A stretch of DNA of 64,000 bases from Rossellomorea marisflavi (GCF_022170785.1 NZ_CP081870.1:856001-920000), one strand, 5' to 3'; positions 15,118-23,862 are shown, counted from the first letter of the stretch. Made by a program: numbers and translations. The notes: generated from the sequence alone by a model not told the origin.

Positions 15118-15879
15118 ATGAATCAAACCGCATTGATCACAGGAGCCTCATCCGGCATCGGGAAAGAGTTTGCCACTCAGCTCGCAGCCAAAGGAATGGA
15201 CGTCATCCTCGTCGCCCGCTCGACAGGGAAATTGCAGGAGCTCGCAACAGAACTGCAAACGCAATGGAACGTGAACGCAACGGTCATCACGGCCGACCTC
15301 AGCAAGGAATACGGGGCGAAGGACGTGTATAAGCAAACGCAGGAGCTCGGGCTCACCGTCGATTACCTGGTGAACAATGCCGGCTTCGCCACCAGCGGTG
15401 AATTCCTCTCCAACCCCCATGAGACCGATCACAACCAGGTCATGGTGAACGTGGCCGCGGTGGTGGATATGACGCATCTGTACCTGAAGGACATGGTGGC
15501 AAAAGGCTCGGGCACCATCATCAACCTCGCCTCCGTCGTCTCATTCCAGCCCGTCCCCTACATGGCCGTATACGGCGCAACCAAAGCCTTCGTCCTCTCC
15601 TTCACCGAATCCCTCTGGAAAGAATACCGGAAGAAGGGGATCAAGGTACTCGCCCTCTGCCCAGGGGCCACAGCCACTTCATTCTTCGAAACGGCCGGAG
15701 ACGTCTCCTTCGGGAAGATGCGGACAGCGGAACAAGTCGTCCAATCCGCCTTCCACGCCCTGGCGAAAGGAAACAGTTTCGTCGTCGACGGGAAGTCGAA
15801 CTATGCGACCACGCAGATGGGGCGATTCTTGCCGCGGAAAGTGTTGACGCGATTTGTGGCGGGGATTATGAAGAAGTAG
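15118..15879 (+). CDS. Short-chain dehydrogenase/reductase, paralogue of the SDR at 13874
   Basis: 253 residues. It opens MNQTALITGASSGIGKEFATQL and shares the order of motifs (VARSTGKLQEL, NNAGFATSG, SVVSF, YGATKAFVLSFTESL, LCPGAT) with the SDR at 13874, so the two arose by duplication or were acquired as a set with the ArsR gene. It ends FLPRKVLTRFVAGIMKK. The gene is noticeably GC-rich. A good AAAGGGAG site precedes the ATG, and a strong terminator follows. Substrate unknown. Confidence 0.9.
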   Translation: MNQTALITGASSGIGKEFATQLAAKGMDVILVARSTGKLQELATELQTQWNVNATVITADLSKEYGAKDVYKQTQELGLTVDYLVNNAGFATSGEFLSNPHETDHNQVMVNVAAVVDMTHLYLKDMVAKGSGTIINLASVVSFQPVPYMAVYGATKAFVLSFTESLWKEYRKKGIKVLALCPGATATSFFETAGDVSFGKMRTAEQVVQSAFHALAKGNSFVVDGKSNYATTQMGRFLPRKVLTRFVAGIMKK

Positions 15880-15902
15880 ATACTTTAAAAACTTAGGTTA
15901 CG

Positions 15903-15946
15903 AAAAGAAAGGAAGCTGCAGTTCAACGCCTGCAGCTTCCTTTTTT
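15903..15946. terminator. Strong terminator, near-twin of the hairpin at 21549-21592
   Basis: GGAAGCTGCAG (15911-15921) pairs perfectly with CTGCAGCTTCC (15930-15940), followed by six T. AAAGAAAGGAAGCTG is shared with the hairpin at 21549. Confidence 0.9.
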
Positions 15947-16071
15947 CACATCCCATACAACTCTTTGAGTTCCCCCACTTGCAGGCTGCAACAGTGGCAC
16001 ATACTATCATATTGATCTTTGTCTGAACATGATTTATTTCTGATGCTAGTACTAGCTTCAACGGATAGCAT
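15946..16071 (-). CDS. Possible small cysteine-containing ORF or gene tail
   Basis: A 41-codon frame on the minus strand reads MLSVEASTSIRNKSC, then MCHCCSLQVGELKELYGM. The CxxCC-like group and the amphipathic end look like a genuine protein C-terminus, but there is no ribosome binding site before the ATG. It is probably the 3' remnant of a gene cut off at the island border near 16.07 kb. Its stop touches the T run of the hairpin at 15903. Confidence 0.35.
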   Translation of the reverse strand: MLSVEASTSIRNKSCSDKDQYDSMCHCCSLQVGELKELYGM

Positions 16072-16431
16072 CTAATATTAAAATTATTAAAATGGAGGTT
16101 TGATTTGATTGCCTCTTAGGGCGTACCAGAGACTTTGTATGTGTTGAGAATATTGGCAGGCATAGTGTCTATTAGGGATTGCTTGAAAATTTTAAGGATA
16201 ATAAATACGTATGTTTAATAGTGGAATGATTTAAGTATGATTTCTACTGCGGAACACTCAATAACTCGGTTCAATTCAGGGCAATGGAAGGTTACTTTAA
16301 GTGCTTTATAAGGTAACCATTCTCTTTACTAACGTTTTTCTAATCAATCTGATTAATTCAGATTTGAGAAGATTTTTTAGTTAAAACCTGTAGACTTAAA
16401 TAAGTAAAGAAATATTTAGTCAGTGTCTCAA
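16072..16431. other. AT-rich non-coding stretch at the start of the defence island
   Basis: No protein-like frame, repeat or clear terminator was seen. The base composition drops sharply relative to the SDR genes to the left. Confidence 0.4.
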
Positions 16432-17079
16432 CTATTCATGAACTTTCTTTACATCTTTAAGTCTTACTACTTTACCTTTTAGTTCATCCCCTTTAGGGGT
16501 TCCTACAATTTTGAAGGTTCTAGGTGCTTTTAGTCCGATAATAAGCAAAGGAACACTAAGTTGGTTCATTAGAGGTTTTAGATGGTCAACATATTTTTCA
16601 TAGTAACCAATTGCACCGTCAAAGTTACCCGCCTTTTTCATTTCTTGAGTTGCAACAACTACAACTCCTATTTTAGTTTGTATAGCTTTTCTAATATGGT
16701 TTAGTTCACTAGCTAAAACAGGTTTTAATAAATTCCATGCAGTAGCAGAAGCGTGGTTAAAGGCGACTTCGATTGATATATCGTCTTTAGCAAAGTCTAG
16801 TCGCCAATAATCACTTTTAGGGTCATCATAATAAGGGTCTTGAAATATTGCACTTTCACCGCTCCAATCAAAGGCTTTAAATTCTTCTTTTAGAAGTGAA
16901 TTGATAGATGTTGATAAACTTTTATTCTTTGTCTGAAAATTATCTTCATAACATTGTCTTAGTGTGTCTTCATCAAGACTAGACAAGATATGTTTAACTT
17001 CTTCCCAAGCTTCTTTAAACTCGGGTACATTCTCCAAAATGGTGAGTGCATTTCTGTGTGAGTGTATTCTGAATTCCAT
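16432..17079 (-). CDS. BglII/BstYI-like restriction endonuclease, orphan
   Basis: 215 residues from the ATG at 17079, which follows GGGAGGGATT. The central part (YWRLDFAKDDISIEVAFNHASATAWNLLKP) and the following LNHIRKAIQTKIGVVVVATQEM resemble the BglII/BstYI endonuclease family, where an Asp, a Glu and a nearby residue bind the metal. Here D-x9-E is present, but the residue two after the Glu is Ala where BglII itself has Gln. There is no adjacent methyltransferase. It may be a solitary nuclease of a defence island or a remnant of a restriction-modification pair. Confidence 0.7.
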   Translation of the reverse strand: MEFRIHSHRNALTILENVPEFKEAWEEVKHILSSLDEDTLRQCYEDNFQTKNKSLSTSINSLLKEEFKAFDWSGESAIFQDPYYDDPKSDYWRLDFAKDDISIEVAFNHASATAWNLLKPVLASELNHIRKAIQTKIGVVVVATQEMKKAGNFDGAIGYYEKYVDHLKPLMNQLSVPLLIIGLKAPRTFKIVGTPKGDELKGKVVRLKDVKKVHE

Positions 17080-17475
17080 ATAATCCCTCCCAGTACAACA
17101 TAGTACCATAGAACTGAATTACCTACACATTTATTATTTGTAGGAGGATTTCCTTGTAAGGACTAATTAGTTGCACGGTTATTAAATGGATAGTACAAGA
17201 TTATAAAAAAAGGTGCTCTGTTTTGGGAATCATAAGGTTTGTTGATTACCATAAGTCAATGTTTGTAATACTAGTGAACGTAGAACCGTAGTTTTGAAGG
17301 CTGAAGACAAAATTTCCGTGATTTCTCACGGGTTTAGGAAGACATATGCAAATTTAAATACACCTTTCCCAACAACGGGTTGTTCTAAGTTGCAATAATT
17401 CTATTCTATTTTTTACACACTTGATATAATGGGTTAACATGGTATTTTTAAAAAATATTAGTAGGAGGGGAGACG
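17080..17475 (+). promoter_or_regulatory. Intergenic stretch with an extended -10 promoter for the HNH gene
   Basis: TGATATAAT (17422-17430) is an extended -10 (TG-N-TATAAT) 46 bases before the HNH start. GGAGGGGAG provides the ribosome binding site. The rest, about 330 bases, contains no convincing coding frame. Confidence 0.5.
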
Positions 17476-18348
17476 ATGATCACTCCAATGGATTTATCTG
17501 AAATTCTCTTGTACTTAGATTTGTTAAAGTCCGCTAGAAGGACGCCAGATAGAAATGAACTTAACATGATGCTGTATTATTTGGGGAATTATGTAGAAGT
17601 GAAAATGTTTTATAATAAATTGAAAGAAAACGACTTTAATCCACCTTTTGGATTTTTTAACGGAGCATTTATTCATTTTATCGAGGAATATGATGATCTT
17701 GTTTTATTAAAGAATAAAATTTTACAAACACAAAGAAATCGGAGAAGAAGATTTACCACTTTGTTTACACATCAAATATTACTATCAAAATCACAAGTAC
17801 AAGCACTAAACATAGTAAAGGAAGCCAGGGAGTATGGCATAAAACTGGAGGAGAGTTGGGCTGATAAATTTGATTCGATTTGGCTTATTAAGAATAACCA
17901 GTTAGCATGGAAAGAAAATATTATACAATTAGGCCATCACAATCACTTCCAAGAAATATATCAAGATTTTCATAAATTAAAACAAAGTTATTTTGAAAGT
18001 ATTCCATTGAATCTACTAAAGAAGAGCATTTTGAAAAAAGAATCCAATACTGTAATTGAAAAAATAGTCCAAAATAAAGTAAATGATAGGAGTGTGTATA
18101 TAAAAGAATTCGCGAGGAGAAATGCAAATGGTATTTGTCAGTTATGTGGTAAAGAAGCACCGTTTAAAGATAGATATGGTAACCCTTTTTTAGAAGTACA
18201 TCATATTGAATATTTGTCAAAAGGGGGAACCGATACCATAGATAATGTTGTGGCACTTTGTCCAAATTGCCATAGGAAAATTCATATACTGGAATTTGAA
18301 GAAGATAAAAAGATAATTACAAAAAAAGCATTTTTAAATATTAAATGA
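17476..18348 (+). CDS. HNH endonuclease-domain protein
   Basis: 290 residues. The C-terminal 80 form an HNH nuclease with a zinc site: CQLCGKEAPF, LEVHHIEYLSKGGTDTIDNVVALCPNCHRKIH. The two CxxC pairs bind zinc, and the HH, N and final H are the catalytic pattern, as in McrA-like and phage HNH enzymes. The first 200 residues are helical and not recognised; they may be a target-sensing domain. It stands alone in the defence island on the plus strand, so a role in restriction of foreign DNA is plausible but inferred. Confidence 0.85.
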   Translation: MITPMDLSEILLYLDLLKSARRTPDRNELNMMLYYLGNYVEVKMFYNKLKENDFNPPFGFFNGAFIHFIEEYDDLVLLKNKILQTQRNRRRRFTTLFTHQILLSKSQVQALNIVKEAREYGIKLEESWADKFDSIWLIKNNQLAWKENIIQLGHHNHFQEIYQDFHKLKQSYFESIPLNLLKKSILKKESNTVIEKIVQNKVNDRSVYIKEFARRNANGICQLCGKEAPFKDRYGNPFLEVHHIEYLSKGGTDTIDNVVALCPNCHRKIHILEFEEDKKIITKKAFLNIK

Positions 18349-18786
18349 TGACTATAAAGAAGGAGCCATACATACTAATACTGGACTCAAGGGTCTAGGT
18401 TTTTCCAGATGGTTGAAAACTAAGGAGTAAAAAATAAAACGAATATTTTTAAGTCCTGCAGAGAAGCTTTGTAAGCTTCAAGTATTCTAATTTAGTTTTA
18501 ACCTAATTCAGTGTAAGAAAATATATAGGAATGTCTTTGCTGGATTCAGTGGAATGTCTTATGGTCTTATTGCAAAAGGATGCCGGGATTCAATAATATT
18601 CAACACACTTCTCTGAGATATAATTTTAAGAAAAGAAAGCATACAATTAAATCTAACAATGATTTACTCAACAAGTTTAGTATTTAAAAACTTTAACATT
18701 AACAAGGTTGAGGCATTATACTCGCAAAAAATCACGAATTTATTGAATTTATATAAGTAACACAATTTTTGGTAAGGAGATGAAAT
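18349..18786. other. AT-rich intergenic stretch between HNH and helicase genes
   Basis: No intact gene is visible. One short frame near 18530-18618 (FAGFSGMSYGLIAKG...) reads protein-like but lacks a start and may be a gene remnant. AAGGAGATG at 18774-18782 is the ribosome binding site of the helicase gene. Confidence 0.4.
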
Positions 18787-20805
18787 TTGTTGACAAATGA
18801 AACGAAATCTCAAAAATTTGGTAGCTTTCAAGATTTAAGTAGTGCGACAGAAAAAAAAATTAATCATGTAATGGAACTGTTAGATTCTGCGGGTATAGTA
18901 TATTCCATGTATTATGGTTATCCTGTAATTGATGAAAAAGAAAAGAAAGACTATGTAAAAGGGATAATAATCAGTGATAAAGGTATCTTTGTATTATATG
19001 AAAATTCAGAAGAGCAGAACGTTTTTGTATCTAGGATATACCAGTTAATATCTCAAGATATGGAGTTGTTTAGCAGTATAAGGAAATTTAATTTTATTAT
19101 TGAAATTGATTTAAACTCACCTGAAAATGTATTGACATCATATGAAAGCCTAGATGATATATTCAGTACAGAATTAAAGACACAAGCAAATAGAGCTATT
19201 CAAACAGCATATGGTCTATCCAAAGAAGATAAACGTGAGGTTAGGACTCATGACTCTTTAGGTGCGAAAATCAAGGACAGAAATACATATATTGGGACAT
19301 TCGATGAAGAACAATTTAACATGATCCATTCATATGATGATAAAAATTTGAGAATCCGTGGGTTGGCCGGAAGTGGGAAAACCATTTTGTTAGTGAAGAA
19401 AATGGCGTATCTACATTTTAAGTATCCACATAAAAAAATTGCTTTTATATTTTATACAATCTCCTTAAAACAGACAATTCTAAATTTGTTTAAGAAGTAT
19501 TATAAAGATTATGATAGATATGGTGAACCCAATTTAAATAATGTTGATATTTTTCACAGCTGGGGTGGTGTAGGAAAAAAAGGATTTTATTATGAGGTTT
19601 CACAGAAAGTCGGCCACCCTCCCAAAAATTATAGTGAGGCAAGAAGTAAAAGTGAAAACCCTTATGAGTATGTATGCAAGGAACTATTAGAAAACATGGA
19701 TACTTCTAGTAGGTTAGGGTTATATGACTTTGTTTTTGTTGACGAAGCACAAGACTTTAAAATAAATTTCTTTGAATTAGTAAGAAGGAGTTTGAAAAAT
19801 AGCGGAAAACTTATATATGCATACGATGAACTTCAGTCTTTAAGTGAGGAAAATTCCATTCCTACTAAAAATGAGATTTTCAAGGACGAAGAGTGTATAG
19901 ATATAAACTTAAAAACTAGCTATAGAGCTCCGGTTGAAATTTTAACAACAGCACATGCTTTGGGGCTTGGGATAAATAGGGAAGTAAATGAAGGAGAGCT
20001 TCCTTTTGTAAATATGCTGCGTAATAAAGAAGTTTGGTTAGACATAGGATATGAACAAGTAAGTGGGCAATTAGAATATGGAGAATATGTAGAGTTAGCA
20101 AGAAATGAGGAAAAGTTAAATGAGTCTGGGATAATAAACACTCTGGCATTTGAAAATGAAAATTCTCAGTATGAAAAATTAGCATTAATCATAATAGACT
20201 TACTTAAAAATCAGGATATTATGCCCGAGGATATTTTAATTATTGACTTATCATATAAACTTTCAAATAACCATGGGATTTTTAGGATGATTTTTAATAA
20301 ACTTGCTAGGGAAAATCAACTTTTTGAAGAAGGAACTGATAAATTATCAGCATCCATTAATCTTGTGAACAAAGACAATCCAACTAGGATTAAAGTAAAG
20401 AATGCAATTCCCTATACTACTATATATAGAGCTAAAGGAAATGAAGCAAATTTAGTTTTTATTGTTAACAGTGACTCATTAGAAATTGTAAAAAGTATCT
20501 CTCGAAATAAGATTTTCACAGCAATGACAAGAGCTAGGTATGCTGTTTGGTTAATGGGCTTAAAACAAATAGCTGGTTATCAGAGAGAAATTAAACAGAT
20601 TTCTGACGATAATTATATTTTAAAATTTACTTACCCTACAGAAGAGCAGCTACAAAAGATAAAAACATACGGTGAGCTTGAATCAATTAACGAGTTCAAA
20701 ATGAAGAAAGTTGCGGATAATATAAGCGAGTTAAATAAAACCAATCCAGAATTAGCGAAAAAATTATTACTGGATATGTTGAAAAATATTGGTGATGAAG
20801 AGTGA
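18787..20805 (+). CDS. UvrD-like superfamily I helicase with an unusual N-terminal domain
   Basis: 672 residues, TTG start. Residues 1-170 form a domain with an alpha/beta pattern (KKDYVKGIIISDKGIFVLYEN) that resembles the core of NERD-type nucleases but lacks an obvious D-ExK triad. Then come the helicase motifs: GLAGSGKT (Walker A), FVFVDEAQDF (Walker B), LKTSYRAP (motif IV-like), TIYRAKGNEANLVFIVN (motif V) and TAMTRARYAVWLMG (motif VI). Such proteins occur in phage-defence loci. The stop overlaps the next gene (TGATG), so both proteins are probably made together and may act as a complex. Confidence 0.8.
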   Translation: MLTNETKSQKFGSFQDLSSATEKKINHVMELLDSAGIVYSMYYGYPVIDEKEKKDYVKGIIISDKGIFVLYENSEEQNVFVSRIYQLISQDMELFSSIRKFNFIIEIDLNSPENVLTSYESLDDIFSTELKTQANRAIQTAYGLSKEDKREVRTHDSLGAKIKDRNTYIGTFDEEQFNMIHSYDDKNLRIRGLAGSGKTILLVKKMAYLHFKYPHKKIAFIFYTISLKQTILNLFKKYYKDYDRYGEPNLNNVDIFHSWGGVGKKGFYYEVSQKVGHPPKNYSEARSKSENPYEYVCKELLENMDTSSRLGLYDFVFVDEAQDFKINFFELVRRSLKNSGKLIYAYDELQSLSEENSIPTKNEIFKDEECIDINLKTSYRAPVEILTTAHALGLGINREVNEGELPFVNMLRNKEVWLDIGYEQVSGQLEYGEYVELARNEEKLNESGIINTLAFENENSQYEKLALIIIDLLKNQDIMPEDILIIDLSYKLSNNHGIFRMIFNKLARENQLFEEGTDKLSASINLVNKDNPTRIKVKNAIPYTTIYRAKGNEANLVFIVNSDSLEIVKSISRNKIFTAMTRARYAVWLMGLKQIAGYQREIKQISDDNYILKFTYPTEEQLQKIKTYGELESINEFKMKKVADNISELNKTNPELAKKLLLDMLKNIGDEE

Positions 20806-21476
20806 TGGAAAAAATAAATAATGAATATGAAGTTGTATGTAGGCAAATAATGAATTTATACTTGGTACAAGAAAGAATACCAAGTATAAATGACGTAAAT
20901 ATATTTAATATTAATGAATTTGAAATTGGAGAAAGAACTAATAAACTTACTCAAAATACTTACCCGGATGTTTATAAGGAACTGTTAGAGGAGAAAAAAT
21001 ATAATATTCTAATTAATGATGAATCAATAATTTCTTTCCACTATTTATTTGATGATAAGAACAACATTAAGAAACATAGCCTTTCATTTATACCTTCTTT
21101 AGATTTGGAAATTGCCTTATCTGATGAACTAACACTAGAAAACCGTTTGATAATCTTACAAAATACCAACAATTATTTAAGAATTGATTTTGATTTAACT
21201 GGTAAAAAAAACATAGTTCATACAGATGTTCATATGCATTATGGGATTTTTCACACAGAATACGAAAAGGAGTTTTCTGAATTCCGAATTCCTTTAGAGG
21301 GTATATTTTATCCTAATGAATTCATTTATCTGGTTTTTAAATATATATATGATTTAAAGGATGAATTTGTTAATTTCCTTTTAGAAGAGAATTATAATAA
21401 AAAGCAAAGGCTGGAAGAGTGTGAAATAGATAAATTAATACTTAGTTTCAATAGAAATTCATTTGTAACAAATTAA
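20805..21476 (+). CDS. Unknown protein translationally coupled to the helicase
   Basis: About 223 residues. The ATG at 20805 overlaps the helicase TGA by one base, a strong sign of shared function. It is acidic, begins with a helical segment (MEKINNEYEVVCRQIMNLYLVQ), and the middle contains beta strands with HTDVHMHYGIFHTEYEKEF. I recognise no domain. The pair resembles other two-gene helicase-plus-partner defence modules, but the assignment is inference. Confidence 0.65.
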   Translation: MEKINNEYEVVCRQIMNLYLVQERIPSINDVNIFNINEFEIGERTNKLTQNTYPDVYKELLEEKKYNILINDESIISFHYLFDDKNNIKKHSLSFIPSLDLEIALSDELTLENRLIILQNTNNYLRIDFDLTGKKNIVHTDVHMHYGIFHTEYEKEFSEFRIPLEGIFYPNEFIYLVFKYIYDLKDEFVNFLLEENYNKKQRLEECEIDKLILSFNRNSFVTN

Positions 21477-21548
21477 AATATGGAACAAGTGCTTTATGTG
21501 ATTAATTTAACTATTGCTAAAACTCTAAACGTAAGTACATCTACTATA

Positions 21549-21592
21549 AAGAAAGGAAGCTGTAATTCAATTCTGGCAGCTTCCTTTCTTTA
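21549..21592. terminator. Hairpin closing the helicase operon, near-twin of 15903-15946
   Basis: AAAGAAAGGAAGCTG pairs with CAGCTTCCTTTCTTT around a 14-base loop. The left arm and loop start match the terminator at 15903. Confidence 0.8.
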
Positions 21593-21767
21593 CATTTTGC
21601 ATGACGTTCTTGAATCCAATACCTTGATAAATGTATGTTTTTGAATCGCTATTGGTGACATGAATTTCTCCATAAGATTTTTTGTCCCTGAAGCCAATTA
21701 TCTCATAGGTGAGCTTTTTTTCATTTTGAACTACTCTTATTTTGGTCCATTCTGGTTTTTTAACTAT
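21567..21767 (-). CDS. Overlooked 66-residue protein with a non-standard (ATA) start
   Basis: On the minus strand a perfect GGAGGTGA is followed six bases later by ATA (21767-21765), then a clean 65-codon frame: VKKPEWTKIRVVQNEK..., YEIIGFRDKKSYGEIHV, and an end within the hairpin at 21549. The spacing says the start codon belongs at ATA, probably mutated from ATG. The product looks like a small soluble beta protein of unknown family. It may be inactive or very weakly translated; the tail being inside a hairpin is also odd. Confidence 0.45.
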   Translation of the reverse strand: MVKKPEWTKIRVVQNEKKLTYEIIGFRDKKSYGEIHVTNSDSKTYIYQGIGFKNVMQNVKKGSCQN

Positions 21768-22051
21768 AGTTGTTCACCTCCATGAAGTAATGATAGAAAA
21801 AATTAACAGTAAATCAATATACCAAATTTAAATTATGAAAATTTTGGTTAAATATAAATATAATGGTTATTGTTTAAATATTCAAGAAGAAAATCCCTGT
21901 TTCTTATAAGTTAAATATGCTATAAATGCAGACTAATTCTGTTATAATTAAAGATTGATGGAGATTAAAAATTATAGTATTTTTTAAAAAATCATTGATC
22001 TCGAGGAACTTTTATTATATAATTTTTAAAAAACCGAAAGGATGTTCGGTA
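21768..22051 (+). promoter_or_regulatory. Promoter region of the restriction-modification methyltransferase
   Basis: TGTTATAAT (21940-21948) is an extended -10 promoter. Just before the start codon, ACCGAA (22033-22038), a 6-base loop AGGATG and TTCGGT (22045-22050) form a perfect inverted repeat whose loop contains the ribosome binding site. This could hide the site in RNA, or serve as an operator for autoregulation. Confidence 0.6.
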
Positions 22052-23314
22052 ATGATAAACGTAATAGAATTATTTGCAGGAGTAGGGGGATTTCGGATTG
22101 GTCTGGAAGCCGCTGGAGGATTTGACATTATATGGGGTAACCAATGGGAACCATCAAAAAAAGCTCAGCATGCCTTTGATTGTTATTCCCGTAGATTTGA
22201 GGGACAAGGAATTCATTCCAATGAAGATATAAGTAAAGTAGACGGTGAAACCTTTAAGGGTCAGGATATCGATATGATTGTTGGTGGATTCCCATGTCAG
22301 GATTATTCCGTTGCAAGAAGCCTTCACGGAGAAAAAGGACTTCAAGGGAAGAAAGGTGTCCTATTTTGGGAAATCATCCGATTAATGAAAGAAACAGAGC
22401 CAAGATATGTATTACTTGAAAATGTGGACAGGTTATTGAAATCACCATCAAAGCAACGTGGGCGTGACTTTTCCATCATGTTGGCAAGCTTCAGGGAACT
22501 GGGGTATTCAGTGGAATGGAGGGTCATCAACGCTGCGGAGTATGGACTGGCCCAAAGACGGAGAAGGGTATTCATCTTTGCCACCAAAGATGATACACCT
22601 TATGTGATTAACAGGGATGGCGTGGATGAGTACAATATGATACACGAAGAAGGCTTTTTCGCGAAGGCATTCCCGGTCTCGGAGGGGATTTCTGAAAAGA
22701 AAAAACCTCATTCATTCATCATGAAAGAGGATTTGTTGGAGATTTCAGATGAATTTTCCATGAATTATTTGAACGCAGGGATCATGAGGGGTAGCCTGGT
22801 TTATACTGAGGAAGTCACACCGATCAATCATAAACCGATTCCTCTTATGCACGTACTTCAATCCGATGTCGATGAAAGATTCTATCTGTCGGATGCTTCC
22901 ATTGAGAAATTCAGATATTTGAAAGGTCCCAAGAAAATCGAGAGGACCTCTGCCACAGGCCATCAATATACATTCTCTGAAGGCGGCATGGCTTTCCCTG
23001 AGCCATTGGACAAGCCCGGTCGGACCATGCTCACCAGTGAGGGGACAGTGAATAGAAGTTCACACGTGGTCGAGGATCCCGAGACAAAGCGTCTGCGCAT
23101 CCTTACACCGGTCGAATGCGAGAGGTTGAACGGTTTTCCAGATAATTGGACGGAAGGCATGACTGACAGAATGAGATATTTTTGTATGGGGAACGCTCTG
23201 GTGGTCGGACTTATTGAACGGATGGGTAAACGTATATCTGAAATTGAAAAGGAAAATATTCAAGGGAATCAAGTTGAATTGAACTTGGTGTTTTCTGAAA
23301 CAGATTCCAAATAA
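22052..23314 (+). CDS. DNA (cytosine-5) methyltransferase of a Sau3AI-type system
   Basis: About 420 residues from the ATG at 22052; the longer frame from 21995 lacks a ribosome binding site. The C5-methyltransferase motifs are in order: IELFAGVGGFRIGLE (I), GGFPCQDYS with catalytic Cys82 (IV), ENVDRLL (VI), NAAEYGLAQRRRRVF (VIII), a target-recognition region of about 140 residues, RILTPVECERLNGFPDNW (IX) and MGNALVVGLIERMG (X). The accompanying Sau3AI-like nuclease suggests it methylates the cytosine in GATC. It faces the vsr and nuclease genes. Confidence 0.95.
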   Translation: MINVIELFAGVGGFRIGLEAAGGFDIIWGNQWEPSKKAQHAFDCYSRRFEGQGIHSNEDISKVDGETFKGQDIDMIVGGFPCQDYSVARSLHGEKGLQGKKGVLFWEIIRLMKETEPRYVLLENVDRLLKSPSKQRGRDFSIMLASFRELGYSVEWRVINAAEYGLAQRRRRVFIFATKDDTPYVINRDGVDEYNMIHEEGFFAKAFPVSEGISEKKKPHSFIMKEDLLEISDEFSMNYLNAGIMRGSLVYTEEVTPINHKPIPLMHVLQSDVDERFYLSDASIEKFRYLKGPKKIERTSATGHQYTFSEGGMAFPEPLDKPGRTMLTSEGTVNRSSHVVEDPETKRLRILTPVECERLNGFPDNWTEGMTDRMRYFCMGNALVVGLIERMGKRISEIEKENIQGNQVELNLVFSETDSK

Positions 23315-23357
23315 TAATAAGGACTTCCTTGATAGACAGTGAGGAAGTCCTTATTTA
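23312..23357. terminator. Bidirectional terminator between methyltransferase and vsr
   Basis: AATAAGGACTTCCT pairs with AGGAAGTCCTTATT. It lies between converging genes and overlaps the vsr stop codon. Confidence 0.85.
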
Positions 23358-23767
23358 TGTTTTGCCTTGTCAATGAAGTGGGTCATTTTTTGTATGGCCC
23401 CCTCGAAGTCCCCCCGGATTTCATGCTCCCAGATACGTAGGATGTTCCATTCCTTTTCTTCATAAAATTCATTCACTTCTCTATCACGTTCCTGATTCCT
23501 GGTCAGCTTTTCAGTCCAGAACTCCACATGGGTCTTGGGGATTTTACCATGTACGGGACATAGATGCCAAAAACATGAATCGATGAATACGACCACCTTA
23601 TATTTTTTGATGGCTATGTCCGGTGTCCCTTTCAACGAGCGGACGTTCCTTCTGAATCTATAACCGCGCCCCCAAAGCTCATTGGTGACCAATGTCTCCA
23701 GTTTGGACACGGCCCTGATTTTACCCATCATTCTGCTACGCTCTTCGGTTGTTTTAGGATTCTTCAT
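23351..23767 (-). CDS. vsr: Very short patch repair endonuclease (Vsr)
   Basis: 138 residues, the usual Vsr length. RSRMMGKIRAVSKLETLV, LWGRGYRFRRNVRSLKGTPDI (Asp50 matches the catalytic Asp of E. coli Vsr), VVVFIDSCFWHLCPVHG (metal-site His68 and zinc-binding His and Cys residues) and EFWTEKLTRNQERD are all hallmarks. Vsr nicks beside the T of T:G mismatches created by deamination of 5-methylcytosine, so it repairs damage caused by the adjacent C5 methyltransferase. AAAGGAGC precedes the ATG. Confidence 0.95.
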   Translation of the reverse strand: MKNPKTTEERSRMMGKIRAVSKLETLVTNELWGRGYRFRRNVRSLKGTPDIAIKKYKVVVFIDSCFWHLCPVHGKIPKTHVEFWTEKLTRNQERDREVNEFYEEKEWNILRIWEHEIRGDFEGAIQKMTHFIDKAKHK

Positions 23768-23862
23768 TTTAATAAGCTCCTTTATAAAGTCTCGTTGATG
23801 TTATATTTCCTTGCTTCTGGAAGTATTAAACATCAGAACTTTATAGAGAACTTCCGACAATG

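Noticed and set aside
15903..21592. Twin hairpins considered as insertion sequence ends or attachment sites
   Set aside because: No transposase or integrase lies between them and no target duplication is visible; kept only as a finding about possible recombination.
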